Shown piece by piece: positions 34,107 through 42,034 of a DNA stretch of 64,000 bases (the first letter of the stretch is position 1; each line of letters begins with the position of its first letter). The translations under genes were made by a program, and so were the position numbers. The stretch lies in the NCBI RefSeq assembly GCF_019931675.1, contig NZ_CP082922.1, forward strand, positions 2,867,001-2,931,000. Reading direction: 5' to 3'. The notes beneath the pieces were generated by a model. It was not told the DNA's origin. It worked only from the letters and a program-made list of their open reading frames with translations, and did not search any database. Source of the DNA: Nocardioides rotundus. Lineage in GTDB: Bacteria > Actinomycetota > Actinomycetes > Propionibacteriales > Nocardioidaceae.

Positions 34107-35384
34107 TCAGGCGGACTTCTTCTTCTTGGTCTCGCGCGGGACCATCGTCGGCGCCACGCCGTCCTCGACCACCTCGCGGGTGAGGATCACCTTGGCGACG
34201 TCCTCGCGCGAGGGCACGTCGTACATCACGTGCAGGAGGACCTCCTCGATGATCGCGCGCAGCCCGCGGGCGCCGGTGCCGCGCTCGAGCGCCTGGTCCG
34301 CGATCGCCTGGACGGCGTCCTCGGCGAACTCCAGCTCGACGCCGTCGAGCTCGAAGAGCTTCTGGTACTGCTTGACCAGGGCGTTACGGGGCACGGTGAG
34401 GATCTCGACCAGCGCCTCCTGGTCCAGCTTGCTCACGGCCGCGATCAGCGGGAGCCGGCCGATGAACTCGGGGATCAGCCCGAACTTCGTCAGGTCCTCG
34501 GGCCGGACCTGCTGGAGCAGGTCGTCGGCCTCGCGCTCGGCCTGGCCGCGCACCTCCGCGGTGAAGCCGAGGCTCTTCTTGCCGACCCGCTGCTCGATGA
34601 TCTGCTCCAGCCCGGCGAAGGCGCCGCCGACGATGAACAGGATGTTCGTGGTGTCGATCTGGATGAACTCCTGGTGCGGGTGCTTGCGCCCGCCCTGCGG
34701 CGGCACCGAGGCGGTGGTGCCCTCGAGGATCTTCAGCAGCGCCTGCTGCACGCCCTCGCCGGAGACGTCACGGGTGATCGAGGGGTTCTCCGCCTTGCGG
34801 GCCACCTTGTCGATCTCGTCGATGTAGATGATGCCGGTCTCGGCCTTCTTGACGTCGTAGTCGGCGGCCTGGATCAGCTTGAGCAGGATGTTCTCGACGT
34901 CCTCGCCGACGTAGCCCGCCTCGGTCAACGCGGTGGCGTCGGCGATCGCGAACGGCACGTTGAGCATCCGCGCGAGCGTCTGGGCGAGGTAGGTCTTGCC
35001 GCAGCCGGTCGGGCCGATGACCAGGATGTTGGACTTGGCGACCTCGACCTGCTCCTCGCGGGAGTGCTTGCCGCTGAGCGGCTGCAGCCCGGCCTGCACC
35101 CGCTTGTAGTGGTTGTAGACCGCGACGGAGAGCGACTTCTTCGCCGTCTCCTGGCCGATCACGTAGGAGTTGAGGAACTCGAAGATCTCCTTGGGCTTCG
35201 GCAGCTCGGCGAACTCGACCTCCGAGCCCTCGGCCAGCTCCTCCTCGATGATCTCGTTGCACAGGTCGATGCACTCATCGCAGATGTAGACACCCGGTCC
35301 CGCGATGAGCTTCTTGACCTGCTTCTGGCTCTTCCCGCAGAACGAGCACTTGAGCAGGTCACCTCCGTCACCGATTCGTGCCAC
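34107..35384 (-). CDS. clpX: ATP-dependent Clp protease ATP-binding subunit ClpX
   Basis: The 425-residue AAA+ unfoldase feeds substrates to ClpP. The zinc-binding domain is CSFCGKSQ and CDECIDLC near the N-terminus; Walker A is [12 protein letters not shown], the pore loop is EAGYVGED, Walker B is IIYIDEIDK, and KKSLGF provides the ClpP-docking loop. GTG at 35382-35384 has GGAAGGA upstream. It follows clpP2 by 126 bp on the same strand and ends with a lysine-rich tail. Confidence 0.97.
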   Translation of the reverse strand: MARIGDGGDLLKCSFCGKSQKQVKKLIAGPGVYICDECIDLCNEIIEEELAEGSEVEFAELPKPKEIFEFLNSYVIGQETAKKSLSVAVYNHYKRVQAGLQPLSGKHSREEQVEVAKSNILVIGPTGCGKTYLAQTLARMLNVPFAIADATALTEAGYVGEDVENILLKLIQAADYDVKKAETGIIYIDEIDKVARKAENPSITRDVSGEGVQQALLKILEGTTASVPPQGGRKHPHQEFIQIDTTNILFIVGGAFAGLEQIIEQRVGKKSLGFTAEVRGQAEREADDLLQQVRPEDLTKFGLIPEFIGRLPLIAAVSKLDQEALVEILTVPRNALVKQYQKLFELDGVELEFAEDAVQAIADQALERGTGARGLRAIIEEVLLHVMYDVPSREDVAKVILTREVVEDGVAPTMVPRETKKKKSA

Positions 35385-35510
35385 GGGTCGTTCCTTCCGG
35401 GTGGTGGGGCTGGCAGGTCGTGAAGTGGGAGACCCAGATGGCCGACCGTACCCCGTCCCGGCCCCGGGCGGGGGCCGGACACGGGGTCGGCGGTCGGTTC
35501 ACCTGACGCC

Positions 35511-36119
35511 TCAGCCGAGCTTGAGCGCGGCCTCGCGCGATTCCAGCACGGCGTCGACCAGGCCGTACTCCACGGCCTGCTCGGCGGTGAGGATCTTGTC
35601 GCGCTCGATGTCCTGACTGACCTGCTCGATGTCCTTGCCGGAGGAGTCGGAGATCATCTTCTCCAGCAGCTCGCGCATCCGCAGGATCTCGTTGGCCTGG
35701 ATCTCGATGTCGGAGGTCTGGCCGAACGTGCCCTCGGTGTAGGGCTGGTGGATCAGGATCCGGCTGTTCGGCAGCGCCAGGCGCTTGCCCGGGGTGCCCG
35801 CCGCCAGCAGGATCGCGGCCGCGGAGGCGGCCTGGCCCAGGCAGACGGTCTGGATGTCGGGCTTGATGAACCGCATCGTGTCGTAGATCGCGGTCAGCGC
35901 GGTGAACGAGCCACCGGGGCTGTTGATGTAGATCTGCACGTCGGTGTCGGGGTTCATCTGCTCCAGCACGAGCAGCTGGGCCATGACGGCGTTGGCGACG
36001 TCGTCGGAGATCGGCGTGCCGAGGAAGATGATCCGGTCCTCGAACAGCTTGGCGTAGGGGTCGATGCGGCGGAAGCCGTAGGAGGTGCGCTCCTCCCACT
36101 GCGGGATGTAGTAGTTCAC
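35511..36119 (-). CDS. clpP2: ATP-dependent Clp protease proteolytic subunit ClpP2
   Basis: The 202-residue serine peptidase subunit shows the catalytic serine in [14 protein letters not shown], histidine in ILIHQP and aspartate in [15 protein letters not shown] instead of GMAASMG is typical of actinobacterial ClpP2. GTG at 36117-36119 overlaps the clpP1 stop (GTGA); two paralogues in tandem form a mixed tetradecamer in actinobacteria and both are usually needed. Confidence 0.96.
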   Translation of the reverse strand: MNYYIPQWEERTSYGFRRIDPYAKLFEDRIIFLGTPISDDVANAVMAQLLVLEQMNPDTDVQIYINSPGGSFTALTAIYDTMRFIKPDIQTVCLGQAASAAAILLAAGTPGKRLALPNSRILIHQPYTEGTFGQTSDIEIQANEILRMRELLEKMISDSSGKDIEQVSQDIERDKILTAEQAVEYGLVDAVLESREAALKLG

Positions 36120-36781
36120 GCGTCACTCCCCTTCTGGTGGGCCGGCCGTCCCTCGTCCGCGGCCTCGCGGGCGTTGGTGATGACCTTGTCGATGAAGCCG
36201 TACTCCTGGGCCTCGGCGGCGGTGAACCAGCGGTCGCGGTCGGCGTCGGTGGTCACCTGCTCCAGGCTCTGGCCGGTGTGCTGGGAGATGAGCTCGAGCA
36301 GCACCTTCTTGATGTGCAGGGACTGCTGCGCCTGGATCTTGATGTCGGAGGCCGACCCGCCCATGCCCGAGGAGGGCTGGTGCATCATGATCCGCGAGTG
36401 CGGCAGCGCGTAGCGCTTGCCGTGGGTGCCGGCGCACAGCAGGAACTGGCCCATCGAGGCGGCCAGGCCCATGCCGACCGTGGCGACGTCGTTGGGGATG
36501 TAGTTCATGGTGTCGTAGATCGCCATGCCCGCGTCCACCGAGCCGCCGGGGCTGTTGATGTGCAGGAAGATGTCCGCCTCGGGGTCCTCCGCGGACAGCA
36601 GCAGCAGCTGGGCGGCGATCGCGTTCGCGTTCTGGTCGCGAACCTCGCTGCCCAGGAACACGATGCGCTCACGCAGCAGCCGCTGGTAGATGTGGTCGTC
36701 AAGGCCGTACGTCGGGACGCCGCCGCCGTTGGACTGCGGCGCCCGCTCGTCGGCGGTGCTCGAGGTGTGGTTCGGGTTCAC
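36116..36781 (-). CDS. clpP1: ATP-dependent Clp protease proteolytic subunit ClpP1
   Basis: The 221-residue peptidase subunit has the catalytic triad GLAASMG (Ser), IMMHQP (His) and ADRDRWF (Asp). GTG at 36779-36781 ([14 protein letters not shown]) is chosen because TAGGGT seven nt upstream could be a -10 box giving an almost leaderless mRNA; an ATG at 36817 is the alternative. tig normally precedes this gene in actinobacteria, but here a TauE/SafE gene diverges from it and tig lies 23 kb away. Confidence 0.93.
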   Translation of the reverse strand: MNPNHTSSTADERAPQSNGGGVPTYGLDDHIYQRLLRERIVFLGSEVRDQNANAIAAQLLLLSAEDPEADIFLHINSPGGSVDAGMAIYDTMNYIPNDVATVGMGLAASMGQFLLCAGTHGKRYALPHSRIMMHQPSSGMGGSASDIKIQAQQSLHIKKVLLELISQHTGQSLEQVTTDADRDRWFTAAEAQEYGFIDKVITNAREAADEGRPAHQKGSDA

Positions 36782-36882
36782 GTTCGCGACCCTAGCCCGA
36801 AGCACGGACAGAGCCACGCCCCATCCCGCCCTGTTCGCCCACAGCGCACGTGCCCGCGGTTCGGCGTGTCACGCTGTGCCGC

Positions 36883-37638
36883 GTGGACCCGCTGCTCGAC
36901 GCCCTCCCCGCGGCGGGCGAGCTCGCGGTGCTGGCGGTCGCGGCCGTGCTCATCGGCCTGGCCAAGACGGCCGTCGGCGGCCTGGCCAGCATCTCGGTGG
37001 CGGCCTTCGCCGCGGTCCTCCCCGCGCGCGAGTCCACCGCCGCCGTGCTCCTCCTGCTGCTGGTGGGCGACGTCTACGCCGTGCGCCACTACCGCCAGCA
37101 CGCCGACGTGACCCTGCTGCGCCGGCTGCTTCCCGCCGTGGTCCCCGGCGTGCTGCTCGGCACGCTCCTGCTCGCCACGGTCGAGGACCAGGTGCTGCGC
37201 CGGCTGATCGGCACCCTCCTGCTCCTGCTGGCGGTGCTCCAGGTGCTGCTGTGGCGTCGCGGCAGCCGCACCGAGGGTACGGCGGCCCGGCCGGTCGCCA
37301 CCTGGGCGACCGGCACGGCGATCGGGTTCACCACGATGGTCGCCAACGCCGGCGGCCCGGTGATGACGCTCTACCTCCTCGCCCTGGGGGTGGGGAAGCT
37401 GCGCTTCCTCGGCGTCACCTCGTGGTTCTTCCTCCTGCTCAACCTCGCCAAGGTGCCGTTCTCCCTCGCGCTGGGGCTGTTCACCACCGTCGTGCTCGCC
37501 ACGGCCGCCGTGCTGTGGCCGGGGGTGCTGCTGGGCGCCTGGCTCGGCACCCGGATCGTCCGCCGGATCAGCGACCGGCAGTTCGAGGTCGCGGTGCTGG
37601 CGGCGTCCACGCTGGCCGCCGTACCCCTGCTGCTGTGA
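36883..37638 (+). CDS. TauE/SafE (DUF81) family membrane permease
   Basis: The 251-residue protein has about eight membrane helices. VLIGLAKTAVGGLASISVAAFAAVLPARESTAAVLLLLLVGD and GFTTMVANAGGPVMTLYLLALG are the two family repeats. Members move sulfur-containing organic anions such as sulfite or sulfoacetate, but the substrate here is unknown. GTG at 36883 (VDPLLDALPAAGE) is preferred as the family-length start; an upstream ATG adds only a non-conserved stretch. It is divergent from clpP1. Confidence 0.88.
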   Translation: MDPLLDALPAAGELAVLAVAAVLIGLAKTAVGGLASISVAAFAAVLPARESTAAVLLLLLVGDVYAVRHYRQHADVTLLRRLLPAVVPGVLLGTLLLATVEDQVLRRLIGTLLLLLAVLQVLLWRRGSRTEGTAARPVATWATGTAIGFTTMVANAGGPVMTLYLLALGVGKLRFLGVTSWFFLLLNLAKVPFSLALGLFTTVVLATAAVLWPGVLLGAWLGTRIVRRISDRQFEVAVLAASTLAAVPLLL

Positions 37639-37647
37639 CGCCGCCCA

Positions 37648-38625
37648 TCAGGTCGTGCCGCGCACCCGGAGGCGGGGCTCGAGCCGGCGCGCGCCCGTCG
37701 ACGGCGCCCCGGCCAGCCGCTGCTCGACCAGGCCGAGGGCGACGGCGGCCTGACCCGCGGGGTCCTGGCCGACCGAGGTGAGGGAGACGGTGGCCAGCCG
37801 CGCCAGCGGGCTGTCGTCGATGCCGACCAGCGCCAGGTCCTCGGGTACGGCGACGCCGGCCCGCAGCGCCGCCTCGCGGATCCCCAGCGCGGCGCGGTCG
37901 TTGAACGCCACGACCGCGGTGGGTCGCTCGGCCGCCGACCGCGCGGAGAGCTCGGCCCCGGCCGCCATCCCGGCCTCCTCCGTCGTGCCACCGGCGAGCA
38001 CCTCGCCCCCGAGGGAGGGACGGGCGCGAACGGCGGCCCGGAACGCCCGCCTCCGCGCCGCGGAGATCTGCCCCCGGCCGCCGTCGACGTGCGCCAGCCG
38101 GCGGTGCCCCCGCTCGGCCAGGTGGGCGACCGCGAGCTCCATCAATGCCCGGTCGTCGACCAGGACGCTGTCCCCGGCGGCGCCCAGGTCCCGACCGAGG
38201 GCCACGACGGGGCAGGCCGCGTCCAGCTCGGCGAGCCGCTCCGCGGGCAGGCACGGGCCGAGAAGCACCACGGCCTCGCAGCGCGAGTCCCGGACCGTCT
38301 CCAGGGCCTCCGCCTCCGAGCGGCGGGCCGTGGTCGTCACCAGCACCAGCTCCAGGCCACGCTCGGCGGCCTCCTCGTCCAGCCCGGCGGCGAGCTCGCC
38401 GTGGTAGGGCGAGGTGACGTCGAGGACGACGCCGACCAGCCGGGAGCGTCGTCGGGCGAGCAGGCTCGCGGCGCGGTCGGCCCGGTAGCCCAGCTCCTCA
38501 GCCGCCGCCCGGACGCGCTGCCGGGTCGGCTCGCTCGGCCCCGGCCGCCCCCGGAGCACCAGCGACACCGTGGCGGTCGAGACGCCCGCCCGGTCCGCGA
38601 CGTCCTGCAGTCGGGCGCGGGTCAT
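37648..38625 (-). CDS. LacI family transcriptional regulator
   Basis: The 325-residue regulator starts MTRARLQDVADRAGVSTATVSLVLRG, the LacI helix-turn-helix plus hinge (LGYRADRAASLLARRRS). The effector domain is the periplasmic-binding-like fold with VVAFNDRAALGIREAALRAGVAVPEDLALVGIDDSPL. GAGGAGGAG precedes the ATG at 38623-38625. It is divergent from the oxidoreductase/isomerase operon, with a LacI-type operator at 38706-38718, and probably represses that operon until a sugar ligand binds. Confidence 0.93.
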   Translation of the reverse strand: MTRARLQDVADRAGVSTATVSLVLRGRPGPSEPTRQRVRAAAEELGYRADRAASLLARRRSRLVGVVLDVTSPYHGELAAGLDEEAAERGLELVLVTTTARRSEAEALETVRDSRCEAVVLLGPCLPAERLAELDAACPVVALGRDLGAAGDSVLVDDRALMELAVAHLAERGHRRLAHVDGGRGQISAARRRAFRAAVRARPSLGGEVLAGGTTEEAGMAAGAELSARSAAERPTAVVAFNDRAALGIREAALRAGVAVPEDLALVGIDDSPLARLATVSLTSVGQDPAGQAAVALGLVEQRLAGAPSTGARRLEPRLRVRGTT

Positions 38626-38676
38626 GGCTCTCCTCCTCAGCGTCGTCGACGTACAAACAAATGTCTTCACAAACCC

Positions 38677-38718
38677 TTGACACCAAGTCCGCCTCATCAG
38701 CATTCTTAAAGCGTTTTA
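38677..38718 (+). promoter_or_regulatory. Promoter and LacI-type operator of the 38.8-42 kb operon
   Basis: TTGACA at 38677-38682 is a perfect -35 box; CATTCT at 38701-38706 (18-bp spacing) is a weak -10. TTAAAGCGTTTTA at 38706-38718 has the centre CG and AAA/TTT arms of LacI-family operators and would cover the transcription start. A GGGAGGAG ribosome-binding site follows before the ATG at 38757. Confidence 0.65.
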
Positions 38719-38756
38719 TACACCACCGGCTCACGAGCCCCCGGGAGGAGAACCAG

Positions 38757-39938
38757 ATGAGCGCCACCGACATCGGGGTCGCGGTCGTCGGAGCCGGCAT
38801 GGCCGGCCGCGCCCACTGCGCCGGCTACCGAGCCGCCCCGACGCTCTTCGACCCTCCCCTGCCGCCGATCCGCTACCGCGCGGTCGTCGACGCCGACGCG
38901 GACGTCGCGGCCGACGCCGCCGGGCGCTACGGCTACGAGCGCCCGGGCACCGACTGGCGCGAGCTGCTCGAGGACGATGACGTCTCGGTGGTCAGCGTCG
39001 TGGTGGCCAACCACCTCCACCGGGAGATGGTCGAGGCGCTCCTGGCCGCCGGCAAGCACGTGCTCTGTGAGAAGCCGCTGGCCGCGAGCCTGGAGGACGC
39101 CGAGGCGATGGTCGCCGCCGCGGCCTCCCACCCCGGCCTGGTCGCCGGCACCGGATTCGTCTACCGCCGCCAGCCCGCGGTGGCCGCGATCCGCGACCTG
39201 GTCGCGGGCGAGCTGGGCGAGGTGTCGCACTTCAACGGCCGCTACTGGTGCGACTACGCCCGCAGCCCCGAGACGCCGATGGCGTGGCGCTACAAGGGCG
39301 GGCAGGGCACCGGCGCGCTGGCCGACATCGGCAGCCACCTGATCGACCTGGCCGAGTTCGTCTGCGGCCCGATGACCCGGGTCGGCGGCGCCGCGTTCAC
39401 CACGAAGGTCACCGAGCGGGCCGTGCCCATCGGGACGACGTACGGCCACGCGAAGGCCGAGCTGAGCGACGTCATCGAGCCGGTGGAGAACGACGACGTC
39501 GCCACCTTCACCGCGCACTTCGCCTCCGGCGCCGTCGGCACCTTCTCGGTGTCCCGGATCGCGCCGGGCCACGCCAACTCGATGGCCTTCGACCTGCTGG
39601 CCGAGAACGGCGCGGCGAAGTGGGACATGGACCGGCCCGCCGAGCTCTCCGTGCTGCGTGACCCGCGTGGCGACGGGCTGGACGGCTACAACCAGGTGCT
39701 GGTCGGCCCGTCGCTGCCCTACCTCAAGGGCGGCGTCCCGATGGACTTCCCCGGCGTCTCCTTCGGCGTCGGCGACCTCTTCGGCTTCCAGGCCCGCGCG
39801 TTCCTCGAGCAGGTCGCGGGGATCGAGGGCCTGCCCCCGGTCGCCGGATTCGCCGACGGCGTCCGCGACCTGACCATCATCGACGCGGTCCGCCGCTCCG
39901 CCGAGCAGGGCGGCGCCGTGGTCGACGTCGCCCGCTGA
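38757..39938 (+). CDS. Gfo/Idh/MocA family oxidoreductase
   Basis: The 393-residue NAD(P)-dependent dehydrogenase has GVAVVGAGMAGRAHCAGY as the Rossmann motif and HVLCEKPLAASLEDAEAM, where Lys of EKP is the catalytic residue in the family. DIGSHLIDLAEF carries the conserved active-site aspartate/histidine. The ATG at 38757 is preceded by GGGAGGAG. First gene of a three-gene operon with a TIM-barrel isomerase and a second dehydrogenase; it probably oxidises a hydroxyl of a sugar or cyclitol, giving a keto intermediate for the next gene. Substrate unknown. Confidence 0.88.
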   Translation: MSATDIGVAVVGAGMAGRAHCAGYRAAPTLFDPPLPPIRYRAVVDADADVAADAAGRYGYERPGTDWRELLEDDDVSVVSVVVANHLHREMVEALLAAGKHVLCEKPLAASLEDAEAMVAAAASHPGLVAGTGFVYRRQPAVAAIRDLVAGELGEVSHFNGRYWCDYARSPETPMAWRYKGGQGTGALADIGSHLIDLAEFVCGPMTRVGGAAFTTKVTERAVPIGTTYGHAKAELSDVIEPVENDDVATFTAHFASGAVGTFSVSRIAPGHANSMAFDLLAENGAAKWDMDRPAELSVLRDPRGDGLDGYNQVLVGPSLPYLKGGVPMDFPGVSFGVGDLFGFQARAFLEQVAGIEGLPPVAGFADGVRDLTIIDAVRRSAEQGGAVVDVAR

Positions 39939-39965
39939 CCGGCACCACCCACCCAAGGAGCTCCC

Positions 39966-40952
39966 ATGTACCTCGGCGCCTACGACGCCTGCCTGTTCGA
40001 CCAGCCGCTGGGCGACGCGCTCGACGTGATCGCCGGGCTGGGCCTGACCAGCGCGGAGATCAACTCCGGCGGCTTCCTCCCGCCGGTCCACCTGCCGGTG
40101 GAAGACATCCGCGCCAGCGAGGACGCCCGCCAGGGCTACCTGGAGGAGTTCTCCTCCCGCGGGCTCACCCTCACCGCGCTCAACTGCAACGGCAACCCGC
40201 TGCACCCCGACCCCGCGTTCCCGCACCGACAGGACCTGCTGGACAGCCTGGAGCTCGCCGCGCTGCTGGGCGTGAAGCGGGTGGTCACCATGTCCGGCAC
40301 GCCCGGCGCCGACGCGGGCTCGACCAACCCGGCGTGGAACCCGCTGCCCTGGTGGAGTCCGTTCCTGGACGTGCGCGACCACCAGTGGGAGGTCGCCGTA
40401 CCGTTCTGGCGCGAGGTGCAGGCCAAGGCGGCCGACCTGGACGTCAAGGTCGCGATCGAGATGCACCCCGGCAACATCGTCTTCAACCCCTCGACCATGC
40501 ACCGGCTGGCCGAGGAGATCGGCTCCACCCACGTCGGCGCGGAGATGGACCCCAGCCACCTGTTCTGGCAGGGCATCGACCCGGTCCTGGCGGTGGGCGA
40601 CCTCGGGGAGCTGGTGTTCAACGCCGCCGCGAAGGACACCCGGATCAACGAGGCGGCGAGGATCAACGGCGTGCTCGACGACCGCTTCACCCGGGTCGCC
40701 GAGGGCGAGCCGGGATACCTCGCGATGGGCGGCGGCGCCTCGCTCAGCGGGTGGCCGACCGACTCCTCGTGGGACTTCGTCGCGGTCGGGCGCGGCCACG
40801 ACGTGGCCTACTGGACCGAGTTCCTGCGGGCCCTGGCCGCCGTCGACCCGGACATGCCGGTGAACATCGAGCACGAGGACGCCGAGCTCGACCAGCTCGA
40901 GGGCCTGCGCTTCGCGGCGCAGACGCTGATCGAGGCGGAGCGCGCCCTGTGA
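39966..40952 (+). CDS. Sugar phosphate isomerase/epimerase-like TIM-barrel protein
   Basis: The 328-residue protein belongs to the xylose-isomerase-like TIM-barrel (AP_endonuc_2) family. Metal-binding acidic residues are seen in VAIEMHPGN, GAEMDPSHLFW, NAAAKDT and NIEHEDAEL. The ATG at 39966 follows AAGGAG. It lies 27 bp after the first dehydrogenase and overlaps the next gene (GTGA). In 3-keto-sugar or cyclitol pathways such proteins isomerise, dehydrate or cleave the ketone made by a Gfo/Idh dehydrogenase; which of these occurs here is not known. Confidence 0.85.
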   Translation: MYLGAYDACLFDQPLGDALDVIAGLGLTSAEINSGGFLPPVHLPVEDIRASEDARQGYLEEFSSRGLTLTALNCNGNPLHPDPAFPHRQDLLDSLELAALLGVKRVVTMSGTPGADAGSTNPAWNPLPWWSPFLDVRDHQWEVAVPFWREVQAKAADLDVKVAIEMHPGNIVFNPSTMHRLAEEIGSTHVGAEMDPSHLFWQGIDPVLAVGDLGELVFNAAAKDTRINEAARINGVLDDRFTRVAEGEPGYLAMGGGASLSGWPTDSSWDFVAVGRGHDVAYWTEFLRALAAVDPDMPVNIEHEDAELDQLEGLRFAAQTLIEAERAL

Positions 40953-41962
40953 GCGAGCCGCTGCGCATCGGCGTCCTCGGCGCCGCCCGGATCGCCGGCC
41001 TGTCGATCGTCGCGCCCGCCGCAGCCACCGGCCACCGGCTGGTCGCCGTCGCCGCGCGCGACCCGCGGCGGGCGCGGGGCTTCGCCGCCGAGCACGGCGT
41101 GGAGCGCGTGCATGCGACGTACGACGACCTGCTGGCCGACGCGGACGTCGAGGCGGTCTACAACCCGCTCGCCAACGCCCTGCACGGCCCGTGGAACGAG
41201 CGCGCGGTCGCAGCGGGCAAGCACGTCCTGGCCGAGAAGCCCTTCGCCGCGAACGCCGAGGAGGCCCGCCGGGTCGCCGACGCGGCCCGGGCGGCGGGCG
41301 TGGTGCTGCTGGAGGCCTTCCACTACCCGTTCCACCCGTTGTTCGCCCGGATCGACGAGATCGTCGGCAGCGGCGAGCTCGGGCGGGTGCAGCGGGTCGA
41401 GGCGGTGCTGCGGATGCCCGACCCCGGCCCGGACGACCCGCGCTGGTCGTTGGAGCTGGCCGGCGGCGCGGTGATGGATCTCGGCTGCTACGCCCTGCAC
41501 GCCCTGCGGCGGCTCGGGCTGAGGCACTTCGGCGGCGAGCCCACCGTCCGCTCGGCCACGGCCGAGGAGCGGGTCGGCGGGCCCGGCGTGGACGGGCGTC
41601 TCACCGCCGAGCTGGCCTTCCCCGACGGCACCCCGGCGGTGGCGGGGGCGGACATGGACTCCGGCGGCGTGTGGGACTTCCACCTCACGGTCACCGGGTC
41701 CGCGGGGACGCTGCATGTCCCGGACTTCCCGCGGCCGCACGAGGACGACAGCCTGACCGTGCGCTCCGCCGACGGCACCGAGCGGGTCGAGCGGCTGGGG
41801 TCGCGGTCGAGCTACACCTACCAGCTGGAGGCGTTCGCCGCCGCGGTGCGCGGTGAGCAGGAGCCGCCGTACGACGTCTCCGACAGCGTCCCGCAGGCCG
41901 AGCTGATCGACGCGGTGTACGCCGCCGCGGGCCTCGCGCCGCGCCCCGCACTGACCCCCTGA
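40949..41962 (+). CDS. Second Gfo/Idh/MocA family oxidoreductase
   Basis: The 337-residue protein starts GTG at 40949 (VSEPLRIGVLGAARIAGLSIV), coupled to the isomerase gene by a GTGA overlap. GVLGAARIAG is the nucleotide-binding loop and HVLAEKPFAANAEEARRV holds the catalytic lysine. LLEAFHYPFHPLFARIDEIVGSGELG and AVMDLGCYALHALRRLG place it with the dihydrodiol dehydrogenase/xylose dehydrogenase-like subgroup. It may reduce or re-oxidise the product of the preceding enzyme. Substrate unknown. A strong hairpin follows 10 bp later. Confidence 0.87.
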   Translation: MSEPLRIGVLGAARIAGLSIVAPAAATGHRLVAVAARDPRRARGFAAEHGVERVHATYDDLLADADVEAVYNPLANALHGPWNERAVAAGKHVLAEKPFAANAEEARRVADAARAAGVVLLEAFHYPFHPLFARIDEIVGSGELGRVQRVEAVLRMPDPGPDDPRWSLELAGGAVMDLGCYALHALRRLGLRHFGGEPTVRSATAEERVGGPGVDGRLTAELAFPDGTPAVAGADMDSGGVWDFHLTVTGSAGTLHVPDFPRPHEDDSLTVRSADGTERVERLGSRSSYTYQLEAFAAAVRGEQEPPYDVSDSVPQAELIDAVYAAAGLAPRPALTP

Positions 41963-41972
41963 GGGCAGCACG

Positions 41973-42026
41973 CCGGGGAGCGGAATGCAGGTTTCCCGGG
42001 ACGGATTCCTGCATTTCGCTCCCCGG
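41973..42026. terminator. Bidirectional terminator hairpin
   Basis: Positions 41973-41991 pair with 42008-42026 over 19 bp with one mismatch around a 16-nt loop (stem ends CCGGGGAG and CTCCCCGG). It lies between the convergent oxidoreductase gene and the helicase gene and probably ends transcription from both sides. Confidence 0.8.
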
Positions 42027-42034
42027 CTGCGGGG

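Noticed and set aside
40334..40948. Longer start for the second oxidoreductase inside the isomerase gene
   Set aside because: The extra residues are antisense-like and lack family similarity; the GTG at 40949 with GTGA coupling gives the standard Rossmann start.
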